Assembly: GCF_028389875.1 (NCBI RefSeq)
Contig: NC_084674.1
Coordinates: 14,789,501 to 14,853,500 of the forward strand
Length of the DNA stretch: 64,000 nucleotides
Direction of reading: 5' to 3'
Source: Rhea pennata
Lineage: Eukaryota; Chordata; Aves; Rheiformes; Rheidae
This document shows, piece after piece, positions 1 through 12,239 of the stretch. A model generated the notes under the pieces. That model was not told the DNA's origin and did no database searches. It worked only from the letters and a program-made list of their open reading frames with translations. Both the position numbers and the translations under genes were made by a program. How positions within the stretch are numbered: position 1 is the first letter of the stretch; the number at the start of each line of letters is the position of its first letter.

Positions 1-229
1 GCCAGCAGAGGCACACTAAAGAGAGATTCCTGCTTCCTGTAATTTAAACAAACCTATTTTAATTACATTTAATCTTATTTAGGCATCATATAGGCAGTTC
101 CCAGCAACTTCCTCTCCATATAGCGCATCTTTCAGTGTAAAATTTTGGGAAAGAGCACTTACATGTATGCTTACCATTCTACCCTCTACAGAACTTGACA
201 GGCCATTTAAAATCCATGTCGATAAATCA

Positions 230-400
230 GTGTAAACCTTCCTGCTGCCTCCTCCCGCCCGCCCTCGCCAGCAAGGCGCAGGGAGCAGAGCTCAAGCGGC
301 GGCTTTGTGCCAAGCCTCTCTCCCCAAGGCTCACGGCATCCCGCCTCCCCACACCCTCCGCGCTGGCTCCTCCAGGACCACCAGCGCCAGGAATTAGTTT
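230..400. promoter_or_regulatory. Short GC/CpG-rich patch, possible alternative promoter or enhancer
   Basis: About 170 bases with roughly ten CpGs (for example cccgcccgccctcgcc and caagcggcggc) sit inside otherwise AT-rich DNA. No start codon with homology, TATA box or clear exon is visible on either strand. It could be an alternative first exon or a regulatory element; only the base composition supports the call. Confidence 0.3.
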
Positions 401-3400
401 GCAGTGCTGGGTGTGTTAGGGGTGTAGGGAAGCATGAATCCCATTGCAATTTTCTTGGCAGGTCATCATTAGTCTTGAGCTGCAGGTGGCCAATCATCAT
501 AACAGTTTTTCTATATGAATTTGAGGCAGCTTTAGAAAGAGCTTATTACCGTCTTCCTAAGGATAAATTCTGTGTTCGTGAAGGGAACACTTTTGTCTCG
601 ATGCAAATGCGGTTGTTAGGGGACACTTTAACTGCACTGTGCTTTCTGTAGTAATCAAAAGTTACATGTAGTTAGTGAAAGAGGAGAGGGGAAAAAAAGG
701 CGTGGCAGATTTTCATCTCTTTGTCTCCCAGTACAAAACTGCTCCGCAGCCTATGTTCCTATCAAAAACCTTCGCCAATATATGCACGCATCATTTTGAA
801 AGTTTGCAATTTTTTGCAAATTGCTTTACTAACTGGATATGTGCTTATACAACAGTGTGATGATCTGTACAGGAGACTTGTGTATCTATCCCTAGGTTCA
901 AGTTAAATGTGCTTCCAAATAAATGTGGCATTTTGCAATAACCACCTTCCACTATGGAAGGTAATGGAGACTCCTGTTACTTACTAATTTTATTTGACAA
1001 AACTCAGGATTAGTTCAGGGCATCTTGGCTGCAAATCCCAAAACACAGCCCATGATAACAGTCAGGAAACTGAAGTGTTTAACTTCCTGCTTTTTTTGTT
1101 ACTCCGTAAGCTACACAAATAAGGGTCATATGAAAGGCAGTCTTCAAAGGGAGAATCTAGAAAGAATAGAAATTGCAGTTTCAGTTTTGTAATGTCAGAT
1201 GTTCCCTTGAGAAGTGTTTCTTTGTTCTGCGCTGACCTTTGCAGGATTATGATTCTACTTAGAAAAATGACAGCCATGGTTTTTGAGAACTTTTTATGGT
1301 AATCATTTCCCCTGTAATCATATTTTATTGGAGTTTCTGAGGACCAGTATTTGTGATCAAATGGTTTGTTTCTAGTAAGTATTACCTAGCAAATTGTCAC
1401 TTGCATTAATGTGTGTACAATCCCTATTTGATTCCTAGATACATGTAAGTATAGAGTATTTCTCCATTTGTGCACTATTTTGGTGAACTGCAGTTTCATG
1501 AACAGCTATATAACTGCCTTCTAAATTCCCTTTATCTTGCAGTTTTTATGCTTTCTATCTACTAAATCATCACTGTCAGGATTTCTGCATTCCAGCTCTT
1601 GAACAGATTGAAATCAATACTGTTCGGTTGGAATAGACTGCTTCCAAAAAAATTTATAGAAAGAAAGCTTCCTAATGATTTCCTTGAAGAGATATTGGAG
1701 TACATTTGAGATTTTGGAGGTACCCAGTAAGTGCAGAATTTTACATGCACTAGCTTGATTAAGTGCTGCTGGACATGTTAGAATGGTGGTTTTCCTTGAA
1801 TAATGTTAGTGAAATTGTATCTTTTCCAAGCAGTGATTTCTGTTTTTTGTGAAACCACATACATATGATAGATGCATATATGAGATACCATACTCTCAGG
1901 ATGCTCTATAGAGTACAAATAATTGAGACTTTTTTTCTTAAAATGTGTGTTCTATGTGGCTTACTTTAAATTGGATTTTTATGGGGGGTAAAATTTCCAG
2001 AAACATTATATACCAAGTAATGTTTGCACACTTAGTCAAAATCATATGGAGATGCCAGTCCTGTGCAATATTCTTTACAGTAAAGCTTTTACTACCACCA
2101 TAAACCTGGAGTAACTTCACTGGACAGAGGAGCTGCTGTACTTAGCATGACTTTGGGAATGCTGAATAACTTAGTAGTCCTACAGAAATTCATCCATTTT
2201 TGAAAACGATAGATTGTTTAGTGTTCTTAATTTCATTTTTTAAAATTAGCTGTGCATATAGCTTATTGAAGATGATAGTGATAATACATTTTTATTTTTC
2301 AAAACGTACCTTTTATTATTTTTTTTTGTCTTGTTACTGGGAATGTGTGACATCAATGTTTTCCCAAATGCACAAACGTGTGTAAGTTTATTTTTCTACA
2401 TCACCAAAATGGACAGATCAAAAGGAGGAGCTCACACAAATATGAATTCCAGCAGAAATATGTTGTTAACATTGTTTTTCATCTTTTTTTTATTAGTCGT
2501 AATTCAAATAAAATGATTATGCTGAATCTTTGCAGCTAGGGCTAGGCTAATTTTTAGAGGATTGTTTTAAATTGGGTGAAGGAGGAGAAGCAAAGGGCAG
2601 GCAAACAGACATTCAGAGTCCTTTATTATTATGAAAATAGAATTTCTGTAGATCACTACAGAAGAGCTGGATGTCAATTGTTTACAGAAAATTAATTGTT
2701 TTAATGATTTTTTTTTAGTAGGTTTGCAAACTGGATTTTGACTTTTAATGGAGAAAGCAGTCATATTAGCGTATCAAAAGGAAGATAGTAATCAAGTTCT
2801 GGGCGTAGACTTCTCAAAATATTTCTATTTAATGACAGAGTCTGTGTTTCTGCCCAAAGGCAGATGGAATGTGTTGGCAAAGATCATGTTAAAACAAAAC
2901 TTAAAACAAAACAACAAAAACACCAACCCAAATCTTTAAACAATCTGTTTGTTAGTTTTCTTTCTTGGGCTGAGTTCAGCTTCAAATGATGCTTTCTCTG
3001 TTTCACTGAACTCCTTTTGATGGCTGAAGATTCTTCATTCTATTTGGTTTTTCTATCTATAAGTACTAAGGTTAAAAGCCCCTGTTCCACTGCTTAGCAT
3101 CATGGCTTCTTAAATATTTCTTTTGTTTTACCTTTTGCCATTGTGTTTGGAATCCTTCATGAAATCCTTTATCAACTTCATTTTCATTTTAAAATGAAGT
3201 TGATCGGAGCAGTATAAAGATGAAAATAAGTTCTGGCCACATCTTTTAAGCTTCTAAAACTTAAATATTTCAATGGACTTTGTCATCCAGACAGATGGTT
3301 TTGCAACAATTACTTTAGTATTTGGTTTTGAATGTGTGTAGAAACTGATTGACTAAATGCTTTGATGTGAGCCAGGCAACCACAGAACTCCTCTGCCAGT

Positions 3401-3563
3401 GAACTTCAGCCTTGAACCACATCGGCAATGGCAGGCACCTTTCCTGAGCGAGGGCTTTTGGAACTGCCAGATAGTTTAGACACCTCTCTCTGCTTTAAAA
3501 CTATCAGACTAATCTGTACCTTTGGCCTAAGCTAAATATATAACTATAGAAATTATATATTTT

Positions 3564-3604
3564 AATATATATATATAATGTATTTTTATATATATATATA
3601 TTAT
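3564..3604. repeat. AT-rich (TA)n microsatellite
   Basis: Two runs of alternating T and A are separated by a short aatgtattttt spacer. Confidence 0.85.
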
Positions 3605-5429
3605 AGAAATAGCAAAGCGGATGCACTAGTCTGTTGTACAATCTAGTCACTAGCATTGACTTTTTTTAAAACATTCATTTTTTTGAAAGTAATTTGCAGC
3701 TCAGACTTAAAAGTGTTAGAGGAGTGGCTTTGTAGTCTAACTTCTGAACTGAGTGGACTCACTGGTTTTGGTCTGACTAGAAATCATACTAGCATCCCTG
3801 AGCCCTTCATTTCTCTAATTAGGTAACAGCAGTTTTCCATAGAGTCTTTCAGACACAAGTTTATGAACTGATCTTTGGCTCTGTTTAGGCATGCCAGCAT
3901 AAGCATTATATAGTGACTGCTGCTGCTGGGCAATCACTTTCTCTGCTAAACAACAAAAAAATGAAATGTGTATGTAAATCATCTGAATAAGTTTTGTAAG
4001 CGCTTTCAGAATGGACTGCATTGTTATGTGTTGATACACAATGCAGATGGGACTCTGTACCATGAATAAATTGGCATGCTTTTGATTAATGAAATGTACA
4101 CAGCACGTAGCAGGTAATCTGCTTCTCTCTTCCAGAGAATTGTTTGGGATTATACCATTGTTTTATTTCATCAGATAATGTGATACTTATAAGGTGTTGT
4201 TCATCATTGCATTTTGGGTACAGATTTCAGTTCTAAAGCAGTATTTAAGTGCTTCTGCTAGAATAGACAAACATCCAAAGACTCTTATAAATGCTGGTTT
4301 AGGTGTTGATAGGAATTACAGTCTATCTTCTAAATGCAAGTTGCTCTGAAACTTATTGATATAAAGGGCCTGCCTGTTTTTAGCAGTTAAAGAATTATGT
4401 TCCTATTAAACTAAGTTTTTCCTTGGTTTTCAAGAATGCTTTGTTTAGCTGAAGTCCGCTGGTCAGATTAATGGAGACAAGACAGAATCCTTCTCTTGGC
4501 ACATTTTTTTACAAGTATAAACCAAAGTTCATTATTTCGGTCTCTGAACCAGTACACTCCTGTCTTGTGTGAAGTACTGCTTATGCTTTGAAGCATATTA
4601 CAGGATTAGAATGATGTGCTTTGAGGGCAAGCCCTGAAGGTGTTTTGTCTCAGTGATTTCGGTGAAGCTGATTTTTAAAATGGTGTTAGCACACATGCTT
4701 ATAAGCAAACATACACAGATGGTGTTTGAAATCAAGGCTTCTTGGGCTCGCCTGGTAACGCAGCAGCTGCAATGTATTCAGGGGCTTCTTGACCATTTTA
4801 AGTGTCTTGTGTGTGTTAGTGTGTTGGTGTGTTTGAATTGTAAGCAGAAAACATCCAGTGCCAGACTGTGCTCAGAGGAGATAGATGCTCTCTGAACGAG
4901 CCATTGACGGCTAGGAAAAAAAATATTTGAAAAAATGAATGCAGAGTCATATGAATGAAATCATAATTTGTAGTTCTCAAAATGTTTGTGACAGGTAGTC
5001 TTTGAATGAAGTACCACTTTTTTTTTCATATTTTATGAAATACGGAAAGAAAGGGGGCCACGTCAACAGTACATGCTTAAGGAAGAGTACAAAACAGAAG
5101 CAGACTATCATGTTTTCCCGAAATGCTGTCCCAGCATCCGAGAACTTGTGGCTGAGAAACTTTGAGACAGAGATGGTATTTTTTGTCTCTAGTGACACTT
5201 GATACTCATCCATGACTTTATCCTGTTGCTTTTTGAGCCTCTGTAAATCTTAACATATACAGCATCTTGTGACAAATACCTCCACACACTCCCTCTCCTG
5301 TGTGAATATTATATGTAATATTAAGAATTACGACCTTTTTGGCTCTGAATCTGCCATCAACTGGTTTAATCTAATACTTCATTTTTCTTGTAGTTGAAGG
5401 CAATGAGCAATCATTCCTTCTTTGCTTTC

Positions 5430-5650
5430 TCCATGTCATTCATGGTTTGTAGATTTCTATCATATCTGCTCTGATTTGTCTGTTTTCCTGTCTGAAATGT
5501 CCTGCCTGATGATTATTTGAAGCTCTTGCATGTCTCTTGTCAATACTTTTGTTTTTCTGTAAGCCTTGTCCAATCCTAGTATATCCTTTTGAGGATGAGG
5601 GAGACTCCTGCATGTAGCATTCAAAGAGTGTTGATTTCACTTCTGCTTTT
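5430..5650 (-). mobile_element. Decayed CR1-like LINE 3'-region fragment
   Basis: The + strand reads like the reverse complement of an old CR1/L3-type LINE body. Landmarks are tagatttctatcatatct near 5450, then ccaatcctagtatatccttttgaggatg near 5571-5600, then a short stretch resembling the cgcagtattcaa region near 5615. The order and spacing agree with the family, with several deletions. No open reading frame or target-site duplication remains. The call rests on remembered family consensus and was not aligned. Confidence 0.5.
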
Positions 5651-6457
5651 AGAAAAATTGAACGTCCCAAAGTACTGATAATTTTATTATAGATTTATTT
5701 CTAGGAATTGGTGATTTCTATTTATTTTTAATGAGTGGGCTACTGCAAAACGTGGAGATACCAACTTAACAGGCAGCAGGATACCATCCAGAGATGTAGC
5801 CAGAGCTCTATTGTAATTGCTCCTAAAAGGACTAGAAAAATGAGAGTGTGAGATATTACATGCTTTTGGGATATTGCTGAAATCACAGGAAAGCCTCCAA
5901 ATGCGAACAGAGCCTGCAAGTGGAATAAGCTCATTCTAAAGGCATTATTATCTGATTAACAACCTTTAGGAAAATAAGTGCTTGTAAGGGAACATCCATT
6001 ATACAGTCTGCCTTTAAAAACAGTTAACTCGATCAAACTGTGTAAAAGTTATTCTTAGTTGTGCTGCTTCTCTTTGGCTGCAAATGTTTAGAAATGCTCT
6101 CCTTTCCTCCTCCTCCTGTCCAGCTTTCTAGTCCCAGTTCCCGTTTCCTTGTCTCCCCTATACCATTTTTGTCCCATAGATCCCATATTGCAGACAAGGC
6201 CCCTAACAAGTCTTCCCTCTCTTCAGGAAATTTTCACTGCCTTTGCCCTAAGGTAAACATCAGCCGGAGTGTGTTTGGCTGTACAGCCACTGAAATGCAC
6301 TATGCACTGTGGTAGGCGAAGGTATTTTTTTCCACTTTCTCAGCTTGCTACAATGAAGGGTGCAGGCAAGGGAGTTCTTTGCCTGAACAACAGAAACGGA
6401 GTGTCACTTCACAAGCACAAGAAACAAATTGCTGCTTGCCAGACAGGAAAAGGCTGC

Positions 6458-6498
6458 AAAAAAAAAAAAAAAAAAAAAAAAAGAGAGAGAGAGGTGGG
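6458..6498. repeat. (A)25 run followed by (GA)n and a G run
   Basis: Twenty-five consecutive A (6458-6482) are followed by alternating GA and then ggtgggggggg. It is a simple composite low-complexity tract. It creates Lys-rich, Phe-rich and Glu/Arg-rich spurious reading frames on both strands. Confidence 0.95.
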
Positions 6499-6875
6499 GG
6501 GGGTGGAGAAAACTGCTCTGTGTTGTGGCTGCACAACCTGATGCAGCGGTCCTCTGCTGCTAGGCGAGAGCGTTGCAGACAGGCTGAAAATGCCACAGAC
6601 TTGCATAGGAATGCAACCTTTACTGGGGACACGATTACTGTGCCACTTGGGACTGTATTCCTGTTACTTGCCATGAAGTTCTGCATTTGTCAGCTATTCA
6701 GCTGCCTGGAAAGACCAGCAAAAGATTGTAACTGAATTGCAGTTACCCATGAGGAGCAAACAGGAATGCTAGATTCAACTGTATATTTGTAATACATGCT
6801 GATGAGGCTTTGTGATCAATAAGGGAGTGAGGCTACAGAGGAGGGAGGAAAAGATGTCTTTTCTGCTAGCGTGCG

Positions 6876-6906
6876 AGTGTGTGTGTGTGAGTGTGTGTGT
6901 GTGTGT
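6876..6906. repeat. (GT)n microsatellite upstream of the ARHGEF3 first exon
   Basis: About 31 bases of alternating G and T, interrupted once by GA. It sits roughly 340 bp upstream of the start codon, at the edge of the CpG-rich promoter, and is probably length-polymorphic. Confidence 0.9.
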
Positions 6907-6939
6907 TCTCTGTTGGTTGCTGCGTGAGTTTACGGTAAT

Positions 6940-7244
6940 TTGCTCCTTCCCAGTGACTGCGCGGTGCTTCCAGCCCCTTCCCCGCCCCGTCCGCCGCCCG
7001 TGGGAGGATTACCACTTCGGTAGCGGGCAGCATCACGTTACACTGGCCTCCCACCAGCAGCAGCTTTTTCCTCCCTTATTCGAGCACGGAAGCTCTTTCA
7101 GGTCATGCTATCTGAAAGCCGATGTGAGACACTTCGCTCACAGAGCTGCTGAGTGCCGGGGCGCGGAGGCTCAGCTTTGTCTTCCGATTTTGTACTCGAA
7201 TAGACTCAGCTGTGACATCCGAACCTGCTCCTCCCGGAGCCACC
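6940..7244 (+). promoter_or_regulatory. ARHGEF3: Promoter / 5' leader of the ARHGEF3 isoform, CpG-rich
   Basis: This stretch is much richer in G+C and CpG than its surroundings and leads directly into the ARHGEF3 start codon. It contains a GC box (ccccgcccc, 6980-6988) and an ETS-like cttccg near 7191. No TATA box is obvious, so dispersed initiation is likely and the exact start site cannot be placed. Out-of-frame ATGs at 6812 and 6854 open a long upstream reading frame that overlaps the real start; it matters only if transcription begins that far upstream. Confidence 0.6.
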
Positions 7245-7340
7245 ATGGTGGCCAAGGATTACCCTTTCTACCTGACGGTCAAGAGGACAAATTGTGCCTT
7301 GGATGTACAGGCAGTGGCCGGCCCAGCTAAAGAGACGGAG
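7245..7340 (+). CDS. ARHGEF3: ARHGEF3 coding exon 1 (isoform-specific first exon)
   Basis: The exon encodes residues 1-32, beginning MVAKDYPFYLTVKR as in the canonical human isoform. The ATG has the consensus context gccaccATGg. The exon ends exactly at a codon boundary (phase 0) at the donor GAG|gtactt. It lies directly downstream of a CpG-rich leader, so it is probably a true first exon. The second half (NCALDVQAVAGPAKETE) differs from human more than the rest of the protein does. Confidence 0.93.
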
Positions 7341-8434
7341 GTACTTAATCTACACGATATGGTTGCAGCTTAATTTTTCTTTGTAGTCTGGTCTGCATTG
7401 TTTCAGGGAAAACTAATATGCTTTAAGTTTCTAAGTATAGATACCTGGTTTGGTTTAGGCATCTTTTACTGCCATCTTTAGTTGTTGGATTTTTGTTTGG
7501 AATAAAGCAAGGAATACAGAGTGTAGATTTTATCAGCTGTCATTTTAAAGAACTAATACCTTTTTCAGAGGCTGATTGAGAACAGTCCTTTTCAGATACG
7601 TAATTTTAAGTTTATAGGTAACTTATTCTGGTGCTAACCTTTACTTACAAATTGTTAAATTTGGTGGTTATGTGCTTTGGTGACAGTGAGAGGAAATCTG
7701 CAAAAAAGGTGTTTAAAGCATTATGTCTGTGACTTTTCTCCACCAGAAATAAATTAAGAAATTAATCTGGTAACACAGTTACCTCAGAACTCCACCATAT
7801 CAGAAGGGTGTTAACTACAGTTTCTTAAAATGCATGAAATCCTTTAATTAAAAATTTATTTAATTAAAAATTTATTCATCAGCAGCCAACTTTATTCACT
7901 TAGATGGTTGAACCTTTCAAGAGCTATGTTCATGAAATAAATATGTGATACTTTAGCCTAACGTTTAGTCTGCTTTGTGTGCTGCTTTTCTGGAATGAAA
8001 ACAGTGACCTCAAGTATTTGATCCAGCTGCACTGGGTAGGAGGGGTAGGAGTTCTCTCTGGAAGTTCTTGTTGCATATGTATACATATATATATGTGTGG
8101 GTGTGTATATACATGTACACACATTCATATATATATATACACAGGCATACAGCTTTTGCATTGGTGTTGTGTGTTGAGTAACTTGAAGATAGCTTACTGA
8201 ATTGTGTGAGTTTAGTACAACTGCATCAAAGATTAATTACCTCCAGCAGCTGAATGGATCCAAAGTGAAAGAAACCCAAGCCAAGTGTCCTTGTTTAATC
8301 ATGATCTATAGACAAAGAACATAATTTGTGCTTCTGTTTTTTGATGTACCTCTACATACAATGATTTAATAATTGCAGTTACCAGACTGAATTTTTCAGC
8401 TGCATGTTTAAAATTAAAATCTCTTGTGCATATA

Positions 8435-8465
<31 letters not shown>

Positions 8466-8583
8466 GCAAAATGCAAGTTGTTAAACATCAAATGGTTCAT
8501 TTAAGGATATTTATTTTACTAAATGCAATATTTAAAGAACTATATTTTTAGCCTGGTAAGTGCCTGTGAAGGGTTGTTTCTCT

Positions 8584-8619
<36 letters not shown>

Positions 8620-11600
8620 AATGAATAAATTGTCAAATCTGAAAAGCTGGAGTGTTGTCCTCTTACAGTCGAGAAGAACAGCTTAATTGTAGTCAAATGT
8701 CAAAGAAAATCAAAACTCAGTGAAAGCCTAGAGTATGAGGAAGTGTTGCATAACAGTTGTGATCAATCAATTATAAAGTGCAAATGTTTTATTTAGGACG
8801 GTTGTTTTGGATTTATATTCTTTCATGTTGTATTTTATACAAATGAGAGAATTCACCCTATGCTTTCAAGCTGGAAAAGTGCTGTTTACTGGGAGTACAA
8901 TAGACTTCCAACATTCTGGAAAACAAACTTTCAAGCAATCTCCTGCTTATCTTAGTAGGATATGGGAGGATCATCTGCCACTCCAGAAATTTGACTAAAG
9001 AAGCAGAAGTAAGAAACAAACAAAACAGTCTTTGAGAAAGGCATCCTAAAGATAGGTGCATGCAGCTTGTTTCTCTGAAGTCTGTCAGTATGGGGGAAAA
9101 ATAATGTTTTCCACTCCATAGTATTTACAAGTCTAAAGAAAGCTATTGGGCGCCTTCTACCACAATCTTGTGTTACTACACCAGAAAGCTAGCTTGCTAG
9201 GTTTGTGTTACTGATTTTTGGCTTATCAATGTGTGAAATTGGTTGATTAAATTACCTAATTTCTACATTTTCTTTGTCGTGTATGAAACAGAACAGATTT
9301 TCTGTTACGGTGATTTTTTTCATTTTTATAAATCAGAATTTGTGATTATTAAATATTTCCTCTGACCATATTAAATGACAATCTTCTAGTATTTCTTGTG
9401 AACAAATGCAAAATGCAGTCTGGAAGATCAGGTACAGTGGTTCTAACATCGGATGAAATTTAGCAAAAATCTTGAGCATGTGCCTATCTTAACCCTATTG
9501 ATTTTAACTGAGACTGGCAAGAAATGCATATTAGGATAGCACTTCACATGCAATAGCAAGTTGTCTACTGAAATAGAGATTTCAAATGTGAGTATACCCA
9601 ACTTCAGAACGGTTATTAACACTTTATCAGCACTTTACAGGTATGCAATATGAAATTAAGAAAGGCTAAATAGCTAGGCTGTTATTTTTCAACTTTGTAT
9701 GTGTGTGTGCACACTGTTAAAGTTTTCCCAGATTTCCAGATGGAGATCTCTGGGCAGCAGACTGAACCTTAACTGACAGTAGATTTGTTCTCAGTTATTC
9801 TTTTCCTTAGACTGCAGACCACAAATTGAAAACCACTGATGTTTTGGAGGAACAAGTCAGTGACGTGAAAGAGGTAATAGTACAGAGGCTTCCTGACTTA
9901 GTCTGTTGTGTGAGCAGCACTTCAGTTTCTTTGGTGCAAGCTTTGTGAAAGTGGCACAATCACAAAATAATGACTAATGAAACATCCAAGATGCATGTAA
10001 ATAGTAAAAATATAGAATCTAAGAAAAGACTGTTGTGCCAGTGGTCAAAGTACAACTATTACAGTTATTTCTAAATTCAGTTTAAGGGCAACAAAATACA
10101 ACACCTGAGAAGTGAGCTAATGCAGAAATTTCATAGAGAGGCCTTTCATCATTGCATGCCCCACATAAAGTACTACAGTACAGTTCTAGGTGCTGACAGT
10201 AGAGAGATGTTGGGCTCTTCACAGCTCTTTTTCTCAATGTAAAAATAGACAGCAGAACTGAAATTAGCTTGCTTTGAAATATAGAGAGAGGCATACCTTT
10301 CTCCTGATGCACCGTTTGCTGTTTCGCTGATTAAAGCAAGCTCCTTCCTCACCTCTTGTGAAAGAAAGGAGAAGTAAAGAAACAACCAGTGAATGGGCAG
10401 AGCATGATAAAGAGCAAACGCCAGCACAGACTGCGGACTAAAGGGCCAAATGTGGGACTTTCACAAAGAATGTCAGCCCCTGTATTTCAAGGTGTAAGGC
10501 AAACAGGTAAAGGGAGATTGAGAAGAAAGTTTGTTTTCAGTGCTTTTAATGTATCTTCTTTTAAGTCATTTCTTACTATTTAATATCAATAAAGTAACAC
10601 TGGGGAAGATGCTATGGGCCTTACTGGTGTGACTGTTCTAGTATTTGCCTTTGTGCTGAGGTGTATTTTTTGGCATCATACAACCAGTGCTAGATGCTGA
10701 ATACAAATCCTGACAATCCCTGGTCGAAGATCTGCAGAAGGGATCAAAACCAAGAATGAATGCTCTTAAATTAAAAAATAATAATAATAATAATAATAAT
10801 AAACTTGTCCTAACAAATAAATATAGGAGTTTGGCAAAAGTTGAATCTTAGCTGTTCTGCTCAACAAAACAGAGAACTTAGCAATGTCTTACTGTTAATG
10901 AGATAAAATTTAACAGGTTTCATGGATCTGGGCAGAATTTGTTGGGATACCCAGTACCACTGGCTACTCAATACACAGTGTTTTTTAAATGGTCATATAA
11001 GATCATTATATGGTAAGCACGATGTTCAAAGGCAATACTGAACCAGTTTCCTGTATAAAGTTTGTAAACTAAGTGTATAGTCAGAAGGAACTGAGGTACA
11101 GAGGCAAAGGGAGGATAGAGCAGAGCTTCCTCAGTTTTAACTAAATGTTGCTAGAGAGAGACAGTTAAAGAGAGATTCTGCCTGTCATATGGTCAATACG
11201 AAAATAACCTAATTAGTATCTGTGAAGTTAAAAGAAATTGATCTATGTTCTTTGTAAGATGTGAAATCTGATATTGTGCTTGAGAATGAGTGAGCCTAAG
11301 AGCAGATGTTGGTCCAACAGTAGGCCCATTATGAAACCCTCCGATACAACAGTATGGTAATTCGTTAAGGTCTGACATTTTCCTGTAGGAACACAGTCTG
11401 CTGGGATAAAAAGAATGGCATAATGGTGATACAACTGATGTTCTGTAAATGAGGCGCACATGCAGTTTTCTAATCATAGGGCCTTTGTTGCCTGGAAAGC
11501 TTAGTTGTTCAGTATGAGCAATCTTATCTGATTTCCTTTTATTCTTAAATAAAATTCATTATAACAAGGTTTGAGCTTGCTGGTTTATATAAAAACAAGT

Positions 11601-12208
11601 TATATAACGTTCAGGAAGTGATTTGAGGTGGAGATTTAGAAACTTGTACCAGTTTTACAGAGCGGTCTATGATCTGCAGAGTGAAGTAATATATCCAGAT
11701 ATTTTGTAAATCTTCCATCATTCCACAGTCGTCGTGAGATGCCTTTATGGATGCTGGTATCATTCCTCTACTGGATAAAATTCTAAAGCCTTCAGAAACA
11801 AAAGTAGACCTCTGGTAGGTATACTTTGGTATAACTATGTTTTAAGAGAATACTGTGTTGGTAATTTGGGGCACCCTGAGAAAACAAGTGAAAAATCTGT
11901 GCCAACCAAGTATAGGCATGACAACTGATATAAAAGGAAGATTTTCACAACTGCTTTACACATCTTAAAAGGTGTTGGATCTGAACAAATGGTGTAACTA
12001 GAATCCAGATTGAACTATTTTTTTCTTTTGTTTGTTCTGAAAGAACATTTAATCTGCCCTTGACTGTACTAAAATCTAGTTAGAAGTGTGAGATATTTAG
12101 CAGTATCTGTAATACTGAATGATACATTTATGCCCATGTCTCCCTGAAACAAAAGAAGTTAAAAGACGAAACTTGTGAAGGCAGTGGTGCGCAAAATATA
12201 TATATGTA

Positions 12209-12239
<31 letters not shown>

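Larger units (their letters stand above)
1..6800. other. Non-coding DNA upstream of the ARHGEF3 exon
   Basis: No supportable coding exon was found. Reading frames here are short and have no recognisable homology. Visible contents are a GC-rich patch (about 230-400), a perfect 14-bp hairpin (3171-3204), an AT microsatellite (about 3564-3604), an old CR1-like LINE fragment (about 5430-5650) and a 25-base A run (6458-6482). In other vertebrates ARHGEF3 has longer isoforms that start far upstream, so this may be intron of such isoforms. Confidence 0.6.

Noticed and set aside
6379..6735. 112- to 118-codon overlapping frames on both strands
   Set aside because: They run through an A25/GA/G low-complexity tract that encodes Lys, Phe or Glu/Arg runs. 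There is no homology and no splice or promoter context.
6812..7330. 172-codon reading frame over the ARHGEF3 leader
   Set aside because: It is out of frame with the conserved ARHGEF3 exon it overlaps and crosses a GT repeat. It may act as a uORF in a longer transcript but is not a gene.
8077..8143. Possible structured RNA in the TA/TG tract
   Set aside because: Apparent self-complementarity comes from alternating TA and TG dinucleotides and does not indicate a specific RNA.
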